A stretch of DNA of 64,000 nucleotides from an uncultured Pseudomonadota bacterium (GTDB taxonomy: Bacteria > Pseudomonadota > Gammaproteobacteria > Methylococcales > Methylomonadaceae): assembly GCA_903928965.1 (NCBI GenBank), contig CAIYSZ010000114.1, forward strand, positions 24,503 to 88,502. Reading direction: 5' to 3'. Every line of letters begins with the position of its first letter. The first letter of the stretch is position 1. The position numbers and the translations under genes were made by a program. Of the stretch, positions 52,743 to 62,018 are shown piece by piece. Below the pieces are notes generated by a model that saw nothing but the letters and a program-made list of their open reading frames with translations, had not been told where the DNA came from and did no database searches.

Positions 52743-54659
52743 ATGAAGGAAGCCACGGGAGCGGCGCTCACCCTACACACCGTCAAGGAACTCCCCTTGG
52801 CCCGGCCCTTGTTGAAATGGGCCGGCGGTAAGACGCAGTTGCTGGGCGATATTTTGCCCAAGATTCCAAACCGCTATGAGCGCTACATTGAGCCGTTTTT
52901 TGGCGGCGGGGCGCTGTTTTTTGCCTTGCGCCCGCAACGGGGGGTGATCGCGGACATTAATCCGGAATTGATCAATCTTTATCAAGCCGTGGCCGAGGAC
53001 GTGGAGGCGGTGATTGAGTCTTTGCGCGCTTACCGGCACGACGAGGCGTTTTTCTACGCCGTGCGGGCGCTGGATTGGCAAGGTATGTCCAAAACCGAGG
53101 CGGCGGCCAGGACCTTGTATCTAAACCGCACTTGCTATAACGGCTTGTACCGGGTCAACCGCGCCGGACGGTTTAATGTGCCCTTTGGGCGCTACCAAAA
53201 CCCGAAAATTCTGGACGAGGACGCATTGCACGCGGCGGCGGCGATGCTGGCCGGCGCCGCCATAGTATTGGGCGATTATAAGGCGGTGTTAAGAGATTAC
53301 GCCCGCGCCGGCGATTTTGTCTTTCTTGACCCGCCGTATTTGCCGGTTTCCGTCTATTCCGACTTCAAACGCTATACCAAGGCCCCATTCCACGCGGAAG
53401 ATCATCGGGAATTGGCCGCCGAAGTCATGCGGCTGCACGAGTTGGGTTGCCACGTCATTTTGACCAACGCCAATCACCCCTGGGTGCATGAGCAATACCG
53501 GGGGTTTAGCGCGGAAGTGGTGCAAACCAAGCGCAATATTTCATCCAAGGCCATGGGACGTAGCGGCGAGGATGTGATTATCAACATTCCGCCCAAGGCT
53601 CGATTTAATATCCGCTTAGTCACCGAACCGCTAAACGAGCAAACCCGCAAATACCCCGCTACCCGCTTCATGGGCTCCAAGCAAAAACTGCTGGCCGAGA
53701 TTTGGGCGGCGGCCGCGCAATTTGAGTTTGAGACGGTGATTGATTTGTTTTCCGGCAGCGGCGCGGTCGGCTATTTATTTAAGTCCCGCGGCAAGCAAGT
53801 GGTTAGCAACGATTATTTGGCGATGTCGGCGACCTTCGCCAAGGCCATGATCGAGAATAATGCGGTGACGCTATCCCCGGACGAGGCGCTAGCGCTGTTG
53901 GAACCGAATCACCCGGCCGACGGATTCGTCGCGCGCGAATTCCAGGGCCTGTACTACAGCGACGAGGACAATCGGCTGATCGACATTCTGCGCGCCAACA
54001 TTAAGGCCTTGAAAAACCCTTATCAACGCGCGCTGGCGATGACGGCGCTGATAAGGGCGTGTTTGAAAAAACGCCCGCGGGGCATTTTCACCTATGTCGG
54101 TCAGCGTTACGACGACGGGCGCAAGGATTTGCGTCTGTCATTCCGCGCTCAATTCCTAGAGGCCGTCGCGGCAGTCAATCAGGCGGTGTTCGACAATGGC
54201 CGCGACAACCAGGCCAGGCACGGCGACGCCATGACCTTGAAACCGCGGGAAGCGGGCCTGGTGTATATAGACCCGCCATACTACTCGCCCTTATCGGATA
54301 ACGAATACGTGCGCCGCTACCATTTTGTCGAGGGTCTGGCCCGCGACTGGCAAGGCGTGGAGTTGCAACGCCATACTTTGACCAAGAAATTCAAGGCCTA
54401 TCCCACGCCTTTTTCCTCGCGCAACGGCGCGGCGGCGGCGTTCGACAGCTTGTTCAATCGTTTCAAGGACAGCGTGTTGCTGGTGTCTTATTCCTCGAAC
54501 AGCCTGCCGGCGCTGGACGAAATGGCGGCGCTGCTGAGCCGGCATAAAGCGCATGTCGAAGTCGTGCCGGTGGAGTATAGATACTCGTTCGGCAATCAGG
54601 GGCATAAGGCAGGGGATAACCGGAATGAGGTACGGGAGTATTTGTTTGTTGGTTACTAA
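52743..54659 (+). CDS. Fused tandem N6-adenine methyltransferase, M.FokI-like
   Basis: A 638-residue DNA methyltransferase made of two D12-class (Dam-type) domains. Domain one has KWAGGKTQLL (26-34), the AdoMet motif EPFFGGGALFF (50-60) and DPPY at 196-199. Domain two starts with FMGSKQKLL near 309-317, has DLFSGSGAVG (from D334) and a second DPPY at 510-513. Size and plan equal M.FokI, whose two domains each methylate one strand of an asymmetric site. A fused enzyme for an asymmetric target is therefore a fair inference. No restriction endonuclease gene lies beside it, so it is an orphan or a relic, or its partner is distant. The single upstream ATG is the only sensible start. Confidence 0.9.
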   Translation: MKEATGAALTLHTVKELPLARPLLKWAGGKTQLLGDILPKIPNRYERYIEPFFGGGALFFALRPQRGVIADINPELINLYQAVAEDVEAVIESLRAYRHDEAFFYAVRALDWQGMSKTEAAARTLYLNRTCYNGLYRVNRAGRFNVPFGRYQNPKILDEDALHAAAAMLAGAAIVLGDYKAVLRDYARAGDFVFLDPPYLPVSVYSDFKRYTKAPFHAEDHRELAAEVMRLHELGCHVILTNANHPWVHEQYRGFSAEVVQTKRNISSKAMGRSGEDVIINIPPKARFNIRLVTEPLNEQTRKYPATRFMGSKQKLLAEIWAAAAQFEFETVIDLFSGSGAVGYLFKSRGKQVVSNDYLAMSATFAKAMIENNAVTLSPDEALALLEPNHPADGFVAREFQGLYYSDEDNRLIDILRANIKALKNPYQRALAMTALIRACLKKRPRGIFTYVGQRYDDGRKDLRLSFRAQFLEAVAAVNQAVFDNGRDNQARHGDAMTLKPREAGLVYIDPPYYSPLSDNEYVRRYHFVEGLARDWQGVELQRHTLTKKFKAYPTPFSSRNGAAAAFDSLFNRFKDSVLLVSYSSNSLPALDEMAALLSRHKAHVEVVPVEYRYSFGNQGHKAGDNRNEVREYLFVGY

Positions 54660-54931
54660 CAAGGCTAGCCAGTGGATTCTGTGATTGGGGCTTGAAAACC
54701 TAGTTAAAGTCTTAACAGTTGCCGCGGATGACGAAAGTAGTCTACGAATTGCCTTGGCTTGCTTATAAAGGATAATGGTACAATGGGAGTTTAACGCATC
54801 AGTTTTTGCCGGCTAGCGGCTTTTACTCATGACGTCAGGTCGAGCGGGCGGGCGGCAAGGGTTCGCGCTCTGTAAAAGGATGGCCCCAGGGCATGTTGCA
54901 AGCATTGATCGCCAATATTTGATGACCGAAA

Positions 54932-56485
54932 ATGGAAGTTGCTAAACGGGTTACCAAGAATACCTTTATTCTGTATTTCAGAATGATCTTAACGGTATTC
55001 ATTTCGCTATGGACCACGCGATTGATTTTGTCGGCCTTGGGGCAATCCGATTTCGGTTTGTTCAATTTAATCGCCGGCATTATTTCCACTCTGGGCTTCA
55101 TCAACGGCTCAATCACTAACTCCACGCAGCGCTTCATGTCCTTTCATCACGGAGAGGGCGACCGAGACGTGATTAACCGGGTGTTCAACGTCAGTTTGTT
55201 GTTGCATTTGGCGTCAGGCGTCATGACGGCGCTCATGCTGGAAATCGCGGCTTATTTCATGTTTGACCGAGTCTTGAGCATTAGCCCGGATAAAATAGAG
55301 CAGGCCAGGTTGTTGTTTCACTTATCCTTGACCGGAGTGGTGTTCTCCATTCTATTCACGCCTTACGACGCGGTGATTATTTCCCGCGAGAACATGAAAA
55401 TCTATTCCATCGTCAGCGTGATCGAATCCCTGGTTAAATTGGGCATAGCGCTGGCCTTGCAACACATAGAGAATGACCGTTTGTTGTATTACGGCATGCT
55501 GATGATTGCGACGCCTTTTATTTCTTCTCTGATTAAAATCGTCTATTGCCGCAAACGCTATCCAGAGTGCCGCATTCATTTCCGGCGCGCGGTGGATAAA
55601 AAACTGCTGGGCAGCATGACCTCGTTTTCCGGTTGGTCTTTTCTCGGTTCCATGTCTAGTCTCGCCGCCAATTACGGCCAGGCTATCGTGGTGAACACGT
55701 TTTTCGACACCAAGGTCAATGCCGCCCAGGGGGTTACCAATGAACTGAGCGGTAAACTCGGCGCTTTGGCCAACACCATGCTGAAGGCCTTGAATCCGTT
55801 GATCGCCAAAAGCGAAGGCTCCGGCGACCGCAAAATGATGGTGCAAGCCGCCATGCTCGGCAGCAAGTTCGGCTTTTTTTTATTGATGATTTTGTACGCG
55901 CCCGCCATTCTGGAAATGCCGTACATTCTACGCCTGTGGCTGGGGGATTACCCTGCCCATACTGTGGAATTCTGCCGTTTGCATTTGTTAAGGGAATTGC
56001 TGCAACAAATGTTCCTGACGCTTACCACGGCGATTTACGCGGTGGGCCATATTAAAATCTTTGAGGTGTTCAACGCGGTTACGAATCTATCTCAAATCGC
56101 CGTGGCCGGCCTTTTGTTTTATCTGGGGTTTCCGCCGGAATCCTTGTATATTGATTATTTAATTTTCACCGGGATCAACGCGCTAGGGATTTTATGGTTT
56201 TCTAGAATCAAATTTCATTTGTCCGTACTGGAGTTTATTAGAAAAGTGGTGTGCAGGAATGTCATCGTGCTTGGCTTATGCCTATTGATGGCCGACATTC
56301 CGGAATATTACATGGACCCAGGATATCCTAGGCTTATTACCGTATTGGGCGTGGGCGGTTTCAGTGCGCTAGTCTTGATTTGGCGCGTCGGTCTGGCGCG
56401 AGATGAAAGAAAGCAAGCGGCCCAGTTGGTCAATGAAACCCTGAGGTCGGTATTTGCTAGATACGCCAAAAAAAGGAATGCTTAA
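54932..56485 (+). CDS. Wzx-like polysaccharide flippase
   Basis: A 517-residue membrane protein with 12 to 14 hydrophobic helices of the MOP/PST family. The N-terminus TFILYFRMILTVFISLWTTR, LSALGQSDFGLFNLIAGII and SITNSTQRFMSFHHGEGD are typical of oligosaccharide translocases of the RfbX/WzxC kind. It is separate from the main EPS locus and followed, after 277 bases, by a GT-C transferase, a UbiA-like and a GtrA-like gene. It likely moves a lipid-linked glycan for that second system. The 272-base spacer before it holds nothing I can name. Confidence 0.85.
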   Translation: MEVAKRVTKNTFILYFRMILTVFISLWTTRLILSALGQSDFGLFNLIAGIISTLGFINGSITNSTQRFMSFHHGEGDRDVINRVFNVSLLLHLASGVMTALMLEIAAYFMFDRVLSISPDKIEQARLLFHLSLTGVVFSILFTPYDAVIISRENMKIYSIVSVIESLVKLGIALALQHIENDRLLYYGMLMIATPFISSLIKIVYCRKRYPECRIHFRRAVDKKLLGSMTSFSGWSFLGSMSSLAANYGQAIVVNTFFDTKVNAAQGVTNELSGKLGALANTMLKALNPLIAKSEGSGDRKMMVQAAMLGSKFGFFLLMILYAPAILEMPYILRLWLGDYPAHTVEFCRLHLLRELLQQMFLTLTTAIYAVGHIKIFEVFNAVTNLSQIAVAGLLFYLGFPPESLYIDYLIFTGINALGILWFSRIKFHLSVLEFIRKVVCRNVIVLGLCLLMADIPEYYMDPGYPRLITVLGVGGFSALVLIWRVGLARDERKQAAQLVNETLRSVFARYAKKRNA

Positions 56486-56762
56486 AGTGGGTTAAGCGCT
56501 TATATATACATAATAAATCAGGCATTTTGGTGCGATAAGTCATTTGTTTTTAAAGGCTTGAATACCGAAAAACTTATGCATGAGTACTTTAAGGAAGCTC
56601 TGATTTATTCGTTGTTTCAAAATTCAGTGTAATTGAAATCAACGAGTTGAGACCAAGGTTTGCTAGGAAAACTGATTAAATCAGAGGTCACTTAACAGCT
56701 TATATGGACGGATTTGGATTAGTTAGTTGGCTTAATTTTGTGAATAGATATTGGGATTTTGT

Positions 56763-58118
56763 ATGAAGGGTGAAGTCTTATCGGTGCGCTCATATTTAAT
56801 TTTATTGCTTTTGTCGGCGCTTGTTGGAATTGTCTCCTTATATGCTTTTAACAAACAAGATATACTTGGCTTTGGATTTACCCCTAAATTTACCGATATA
56901 GCCAGTACGACCGAAGAAACAGGAGTCTATTCGAGCCATTTAATCTATTCGTCAATGTATTTTGATCAATCCATGGCAAACAATGGGTGTATTATTGATG
57001 AGGTGCAAAGAGAGCCTTTATATCCTATTGCGCTGATTTTGATAAAAAAACTAGGTTTTGATTATGCTTCGCTAGTCTATGTGCAGTTATTTTTTTATAT
57101 ATTATCGCTATTCATTTGGAGCGTGTTTTGCAAAAAACTATTGGGCAATCAAGTGGCTGGAATAGTATTGCTATTTGCTCTTTTTAGCACGGTGATGCCG
57201 TTTTATGTATCGGTATTGTATCCATTTGCGTTTCAGTTATTTTTCTTGAGCATAGCCTTTTGGACGTTTACCTTGGGTCTGGATTCTCGGCGCTGGTTTT
57301 GGTTTGTCATTTCCGGCGTCGCTGTTGGAGCGTCTTGTTATGAAAGAGGGATGTACATTTTGCTGCCTTTTTTCATGGCGGCTTTGTTGGCGTTTGAGAT
57401 GCGAGATGCAAAATTAAACCTTGCCAAACAACTTGTTTTTTTTCTAATACCCTTTTTTCTAACCATTTCTCCATGGCTGGCGCGTAATACAGCTCTTGGC
57501 GTGCATGGCATGAGTCAGGTGGCCGGTTATACCTTGGGTCTAACCTATTCTAAAGCGCTTAATCTGCCTGTTGATAATGAACTTGAGCAAAGCTATGTCA
57601 AAAATATTACTCAGTTTGGGCCCGATGGCGGATCGCTAGGATTTATTGATCATCAAATTCTTGCCGGCACGGGAAGTTATGTTGAAATGGATAAATGGAT
57701 TGCAAAATTAATAACCCAGGCCATTGCCAAGCAGCCCTTGGAGATATTGATTAAAGTGGTGCGAAATGTGGCGAAATATCCTTCCAAATTAAATCCATTG
57801 AGTAAATTTGGCGAGCACGGCAACCAACCAACCAGTTTTTACCATTGTTGCGCAACGGTTTCCGCTCCTTCATTGCTGGATGTTTTGATTTTTGGGTGCG
57901 GCGTGGCGGGTTTGACCGTGCTTAGCCTTAGACAATATACTTTAGCCAAGCTTGGCTTGGTCTTTCTTGCATTTAATATGATTTTTACCACCTTGCTTGT
58001 GGTATTTGACCCTAGATATAGAGGGATAGTCGATTTTATTATATATTCGGCGGCCGGTTTTTATATAGTGCATATTGCTCAGTTTTATATGCCAAGTCTT
58101 AAAAATAAATACGCTTAG
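56763..58118 (+). CDS. GT-C membrane glycosyltransferase (PMT/GT39-like)
   Basis: A polytopic protein of 451 residues from the ATG at 56763 (a TTG lies at 56751), with about ten helices. The first loop is acidic (KFTDIASTTEETGVYSSHL), as expected for the metal-free GT-C catalytic Asp/Glu. The EVQREPLYPIALILIKKLG stretch matches the conserved PPLYP-type motif of the PMT_2/GT39 group. Such enzymes use polyprenyl-phosphate sugars as donor on the periplasmic side. Codon use is clearly AT-richer than in the EPS locus. With GtrA- and UbiA-like neighbours, a donor of the polyprenyl-phosphate kind is likely (inference). Confidence 0.75.
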   Translation: MKGEVLSVRSYLILLLLSALVGIVSLYAFNKQDILGFGFTPKFTDIASTTEETGVYSSHLIYSSMYFDQSMANNGCIIDEVQREPLYPIALILIKKLGFDYASLVYVQLFFYILSLFIWSVFCKKLLGNQVAGIVLLFALFSTVMPFYVSVLYPFAFQLFFLSIAFWTFTLGLDSRRWFWFVISGVAVGASCYERGMYILLPFFMAALLAFEMRDAKLNLAKQLVFFLIPFFLTISPWLARNTALGVHGMSQVAGYTLGLTYSKALNLPVDNELEQSYVKNITQFGPDGGSLGFIDHQILAGTGSYVEMDKWIAKLITQAIAKQPLEILIKVVRNVAKYPSKLNPLSKFGEHGNQPTSFYHCCATVSAPSLLDVLIFGCGVAGLTVLSLRQYTLAKLGLVFLAFNMIFTTLLVVFDPRYRGIVDFIIYSAAGFYIVHIAQFYMPSLKNKYA

Positions 58119-58180
58119 TTTGCACTTTGCGTATCGAAACAATGATTGTGAAAGTATTTTATTAACGCAAGGGAATAGTG

Positions 58181-59164
58181 ATGTTAGCTACAAATTCGAA
58201 TGGCGCCGCCGAAAAAAATGAAGCCGCCTTGATGGATTATTTGAGAATCGCACGGTTTGATCATAGTACGAAGCATATATTTATCGTTCCGGGAATGTTT
58301 TTTGCTTATATTTTGCGCGGCGTGCAAGTTGAAAACGTGCAACTAAACGTGGCCTTAGGATTGATAACCGCGATATGCATAGCTTCGGCAAACTATGTGA
58401 TTAATGAATGGTTGGACCGGGATTTTGATAAGCATCATCCTAGTAAATCTAAGCGCACCGCCGTTAATCTGGAAATGCGCGGCAGCTATATCGTGTTGGA
58501 ATGGCTGGCGTTTATGATCGTCGGCTTGGGCTGCGCTTGGTGCGCCAGTAAAACCATGTTTTGGGTTGCCTGTTTGTTTGGTTTGCAGGGAATTTTTTAT
58601 AATGTGCCTCCCTTGCGCTTAAAGGATAAGGCTTATTTTGACGTGATTTCAGAATCAATCAATAATCCGATTCGCTTAATGATAGGTTGGGTGATGATAG
58701 ATCCGACCACGCTGCCGCCAAGTTCGATCATCTTGTCCTATTATTTAGGCGGCGCTTTTTTGATGGGAGCTAAACGTCTTTCAGAATATCGCGAGATCGT
58801 GGAATCGCATGGCCGCGATTTGTTGATTCGATATCGTGCTAGTTTTGGTGGTTATACTGAAACCTCCTTGACCGTTTCTTGCTTTATGTATGCCATGTCT
58901 TCGGCGTTTTTTTTGACGGTTTTTTTGATTAAATACCGCGTTGAATACATCTTGATGTTGCCATTCATCATCGTTTTATTTGGTCATTATTTGGCTTTGT
59001 CGATGCAGCCCGGTTCCTCGGCGCAAAAGCCTGAAAAATTATTCAAGGAGCGGGTGTTAATGTTTTTGGTTTTGTTGGTCACAGGGATGTTTTTAACCAC
59101 GACTTTTATTGATATACCTTATGTCGAAACATTAACTAAACAAAAATATATATTTGTTCAGTGA
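58181..59164 (+). CDS. UbiA-family prenyltransferase-like membrane protein
   Basis: A 327-residue protein with about nine helices of the UbiA superfamily. The first acidic motif is NYVINEWLDRDFDKHHPSKSKR near residues 78-99, the NxxxDxxxD pattern. It continues into a basic HPSKSKR, as in decaprenyl-phosphate phosphoribosyltransferases (DPPR synthase) rather than quinone enzymes, which favour NDxxDxxxD without that basic end. The second motif region (RLSEYREIVESHGRD) is less canonical. Its place between a GT-C transferase and a GtrA-like gene supports a role in making a polyprenyl-phosphate sugar. ATG at 58181 follows a GTG in frame. Confidence 0.75.
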   Translation: MLATNSNGAAEKNEAALMDYLRIARFDHSTKHIFIVPGMFFAYILRGVQVENVQLNVALGLITAICIASANYVINEWLDRDFDKHHPSKSKRTAVNLEMRGSYIVLEWLAFMIVGLGCAWCASKTMFWVACLFGLQGIFYNVPPLRLKDKAYFDVISESINNPIRLMIGWVMIDPTTLPPSSIILSYYLGGAFLMGAKRLSEYREIVESHGRDLLIRYRASFGGYTETSLTVSCFMYAMSSAFFLTVFLIKYRVEYILMLPFIIVLFGHYLALSMQPGSSAQKPEKLFKERVLMFLVLLVTGMFLTTTFIDIPYVETLTKQKYIFVQ

Positions 59165-59237
59165 GACCTTCTTAGTGTTTGCAAGACTCACTACATTGCA
59201 TTAATATGGTTTTTTGTTGTTGGCCGCCCAAAAAATA

Positions 59238-59783
59238 ATGAAAAATTTAATTATAAAATTTTTTCGATATTTTTTTACCGGGGGCATGGCCGCAATTGTC
59301 GATGGCGGCGGCTTCGCCTTGCTGCATGAGTTTGGGGTTGAGATTCTTCCTGCCGCGGTGACAAGTTTTCTTGTCGCGGTGGTGGTTAATTTTTTATTGA
59401 CGAGTATTTTTGTTTTTAAACAAATCCCTTCCGTTAGGAAATTCGGTCTTTTTTTTATATTCGCCTTGCTAGGTATGACGGTTAACATTGGCGTCATGAT
59501 GTTTAGCATTCAACTGACGCATTGGGACCCACGAATATGTAAGATCATAGGCATAGCCGTTGCGTTCTTTATTAATTTTTTTATTAACTTGCTCATTGTA
59601 TTTAGGCAAAAAGAAAGTTTAGAACCGGAGAGGGCTAGCGGCGGAACCCATTTCGGGGCGCAGGCCGAGCTCAATTCCAAGCCCAAGCCCAAGCCTAGCG
59701 AACATAAAAGCGCTCCCATCCAAAAATCGCAAACCAAGCCATCAAAACAGAAAAAAACGCGCAAACGGAAAAGCGTGCGTTAA
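59238..59783 (+). CDS. GtrA-like membrane protein
   Basis: A 181-residue protein with four helices, matching GtrA-type flippases of polyprenyl-linked sugars: FFRYFFTGGMAAIVDGGGFA at the start and a third helix with GMTVNIGVMMFSI. The last helix (KIIGIAVAFFINFFINLLIV) is followed by a long basic, Lys-rich tail (about 50 residues) that is unusual for this family. The frame opens earlier with a TTG at 59214, but the ATG at 59238 begins right before the typical KNLIIKFFRYFFTGG. It ends the second glycan cluster, only 73 bases after the UbiA-like gene. Confidence 0.82.
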   Translation: MKNLIIKFFRYFFTGGMAAIVDGGGFALLHEFGVEILPAAVTSFLVAVVVNFLLTSIFVFKQIPSVRKFGLFFIFALLGMTVNIGVMMFSIQLTHWDPRICKIIGIAVAFFINFFINLLIVFRQKESLEPERASGGTHFGAQAELNSKPKPKPSEHKSAPIQKSQTKPSKQKKTRKRKSVR

Positions 59784-60007
59784 TCTTGTGCTATGGCACT
59801 TGCCTAGTGAGTGGTGGATTTCAACCGCCGCTGGTTGATATTCCCAATTAGTTGCGGCTGTAAATCCTGATGGGCTTGATTTGTCAGGAGGATGGGTCGC
59901 TTATCTCTTGGCGTGAAACTTGCTTTAATTTTTGTCAGAATGATTGAATGACTAGCAGTCGTTCGTTCAAATAAATTAGTTGATTTTCTTTAACGCGAGG
60001 TTATGTT

Positions 60008-60481
60008 ATGTCTACAGTATTAAAAGCGGCTATGGCCGTGACGACGGTTTGGGCTTTAACTAGCGGCGTTTGCCGGGCCGAAGCGGGAAGCGGCGTTTAT
60101 GCGGTGGCGGAGACTTTCGCCGACGGTGCGAAATTGACCGGACGCATTGATTACAATGCAAAAACCCGCAGCATTGAGGCGGCGGATTTGCAGTTGCTCA
60201 CGGCGGAAGGCGTATTGCCTTTGACGAAGCCTAACCAGGCTTATCAAACGGAAAATGGTTTTGCTCAGAAATTGATTAGTTTTACCGAGCACGGTATGGT
60301 GGAGGTGACTTTGGTGTTGGATACCAAAGGCCCGGTTCCCCGCCTGGATTTGGATGGCCTGCAACCGGAGCGGAATAATTATGCGGCCATGTTGACCTCA
60401 GGCCGCTCGGGCTCGGTGATCAAAGCGGATGCCGACGGCAACTCGATTCGCCCCTTAAGCGGGACTGTGGAGCGCTTGTAA
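60008..60481 (+). CDS. Small secreted protein, unknown function
   Basis: A 157-residue exported protein with a signal peptide (cleavage near CRAEA, residue 25). The mature part is hydrophilic and partly beta (GSGVYAVAETFADGAKLTGRI, EHGMVEVTLVLDTKGPVPRLD). I know no family for it. GAGG stands before the ATG, and a strong terminator follows 40 bases behind the stop, so it is probably a single-gene unit. It lies between the glycan cluster and rpoS. A stationary-phase role is only a guess from place. Confidence 0.7.
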   Translation: MSTVLKAAMAVTTVWALTSGVCRAEAGSGVYAVAETFADGAKLTGRIDYNAKTRSIEAADLQLLTAEGVLPLTKPNQAYQTENGFAQKLISFTEHGMVEVTLVLDTKGPVPRLDLDGLQPERNNYAAMLTSGRSGSVIKADADGNSIRPLSGTVERL

Positions 60482-60520
60482 AAAAGGTTGACGCGAAAGG
60501 CTAAATGTTGTAAGTTAAAT

Positions 60521-60575
60521 ACGCCTTGGCATGGGCTAGTCCAAGTGATTAGACCCCATGTCGGCGTTTTTTTTT
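60521..60575 (+). terminator. Rho-independent terminator
   Basis: An imperfect long hairpin (ACGCC...GCATGGG at 60521-60535 pairing with CCCATG...GGCGT at 60555-60567) ends in nine T. It closes the small secreted-protein gene on the plus strand and separates it from rpoS. Confidence 0.8.
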
Positions 60576-61045
60576 GCCATGCGTTGTCGGCGCAATTTAG
60601 GGGTTAGTAATTGCTCTTAATTGGTTCGTTCATGCTGCATTATAGTGCGTTTGAGCGGCGGTTGCGACTGAATCATGGGATGGGGTGTGCGTGAGCGGGC
60701 TAGGGAATGTTGTTACAGGTGGTAGCGAAATGGGTTCTCAAAACAATGTGTAGGTAAAAATACTCTATCTTTTTAGCATTGTACCTGTACAATTTAAAAG
60801 GAGTGCAGATAAATTTAGATGTTAATAGAGCGTAACACTTTGAATTAATGAATGTTGTTTTATTTTTCAATTTCGCTGGATTTTGTCTCAATTTCTTGAC
60901 TTCGCTCAAATATTTGTTTTGTTGATACGTTATTCTTATTAAGGACGCGGCGAAGCTCTTCTTTTCAAGAGGCTAGGTTGGCCGCATAGATAACTATAAG
61001 TGGCAAGTTCGCCACAACTGTTTTTAATGATGAGGAGGCCTCTTT
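60576..61045 (+). promoter_or_regulatory. Long rpoS leader with pairing that could hide the ribosome site
   Basis: 470 bases before rpoS without a gene. The segment AAGAGGC (60967-60973) is exactly complementary to GCCTCTT (61038-61044), which overlaps and follows the GGAGG ribosome site. The same segment can pair with the nearby AGCTCTT (60954-60960), with one bulge, across a six-base loop. A further hairpin GTGGC-GCCAC lies at 61000-61015. Promoter boxes are not clear (TTGACT at 60896 has no good -10). A translation-controlling leader, as in E. coli rpoS, is inferred. Confidence 0.5.
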
Positions 61046-62008
61046 ATGTTAGTTGAAGAGATTGATGTAGTAAATCCGGTTGATGATACGGGATTATTGC
61101 TGGTTGAAGTCAATGAGTTGGTTGAAGCCGAGGTTTTAGCTGGCGATGACGAGCAATTGGCGGACGATGGCGCGCATGCTTACGATGTGACGCGCGCTTA
61201 TTTGAACGAATTGAGTAAATCCAAGTTATTGTCCGCGGAGGAAGAGAAACATTACGGTCGTTTAGTGTTGGCGGGAGATCAAGACGCCCGGCGGATAATG
61301 ATTGAAAGCAATCTACGGCTGGTGGTGACGATTGCGCGGCGCTATTTGAATCGCGGCTTGCCATTGCTGGATTTGATTGAGGAAGGCAATTTGGGCTTGA
61401 TCCGCGCGGTGGAGAAATTCGATCCGGACCGGGGTTTTCGCTTTTCCACCTATGCCACTTGGTGGATTAGGCAGACCATAGAACGCGGTTTAATCAATCA
61501 GACCCGGACCATACGTTTGCCGATTCACGTGGCCAAGGAGGTCAATAGTTATTTAAAGGCGCAACGCAAGCTGGCGCAACGTTTGAATGGCGAGCCTACC
61601 CTGGAGGACGTGGCGCGGCTGGTGGATAAACCGGTAAAAACCGTAAGCCGGATTATGAAGTTGAACGAAAGCATTAGCTATGTCGATTCTCCGTTGGGCG
61701 AAGGCAATGACACGACCTTGTTGGAGACGTTGCCCGAGGAAAACGGCCTTGGTCCTGACGAGTTGTTGCAACAAAATTATATACAAAATCAGGTTAACGT
61801 CTGGTTGGGGCAATTGTCCGACAAACAGCGGGATGTGATTAGCCGCCGTTTCGGCTTGTGCGGCCATGAAAGCGCGACGCTAGAGCAGGTGGCCGAGGAA
61901 TTAGGCGTTACACGGGAGCGGGTGCGTCAGATTCAAATCGACGGTCTGAAAGATTTGCGCGCCATTTTGGAGCGCAACGGCATTTCTCCGGATACGGTGC
62001 TGGATTAA
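61046..62008 (+). CDS. rpoS: RNA polymerase sigma factor RpoS
   Basis: The stationary-phase/general-stress sigma-70-family factor, 320 residues. After an acidic N-terminus come region 1.2 ([20 protein letters not shown]) and region 2 ([40 protein letters not shown]). Region 3 follows, then region 4 with a helix-turn-helix ([20 protein letters not shown]). The short N-terminus and this region-1.2 form distinguish RpoS from RpoD. GGAGG stands before the ATG. Its long leader hints at translational control, described separately. It converges on purK with a ten-base gap. Confidence 0.94.
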   Translation: MLVEEIDVVNPVDDTGLLLVEVNELVEAEVLAGDDEQLADDGAHAYDVTRAYLNELSKSKLLSAEEEKHYGRLVLAGDQDARRIMIESNLRLVVTIARRYLNRGLPLLDLIEEGNLGLIRAVEKFDPDRGFRFSTYATWWIRQTIERGLINQTRTIRLPIHVAKEVNSYLKAQRKLAQRLNGEPTLEDVARLVDKPVKTVSRIMKLNESISYVDSPLGEGNDTTLLETLPEENGLGPDELLQQNYIQNQVNVWLGQLSDKQRDVISRRFGLCGHESATLEQVAEELGVTRERVRQIQIDGLKDLRAILERNGISPDTVLD

Positions 62009-62018
62009 GCCTGCTGAG

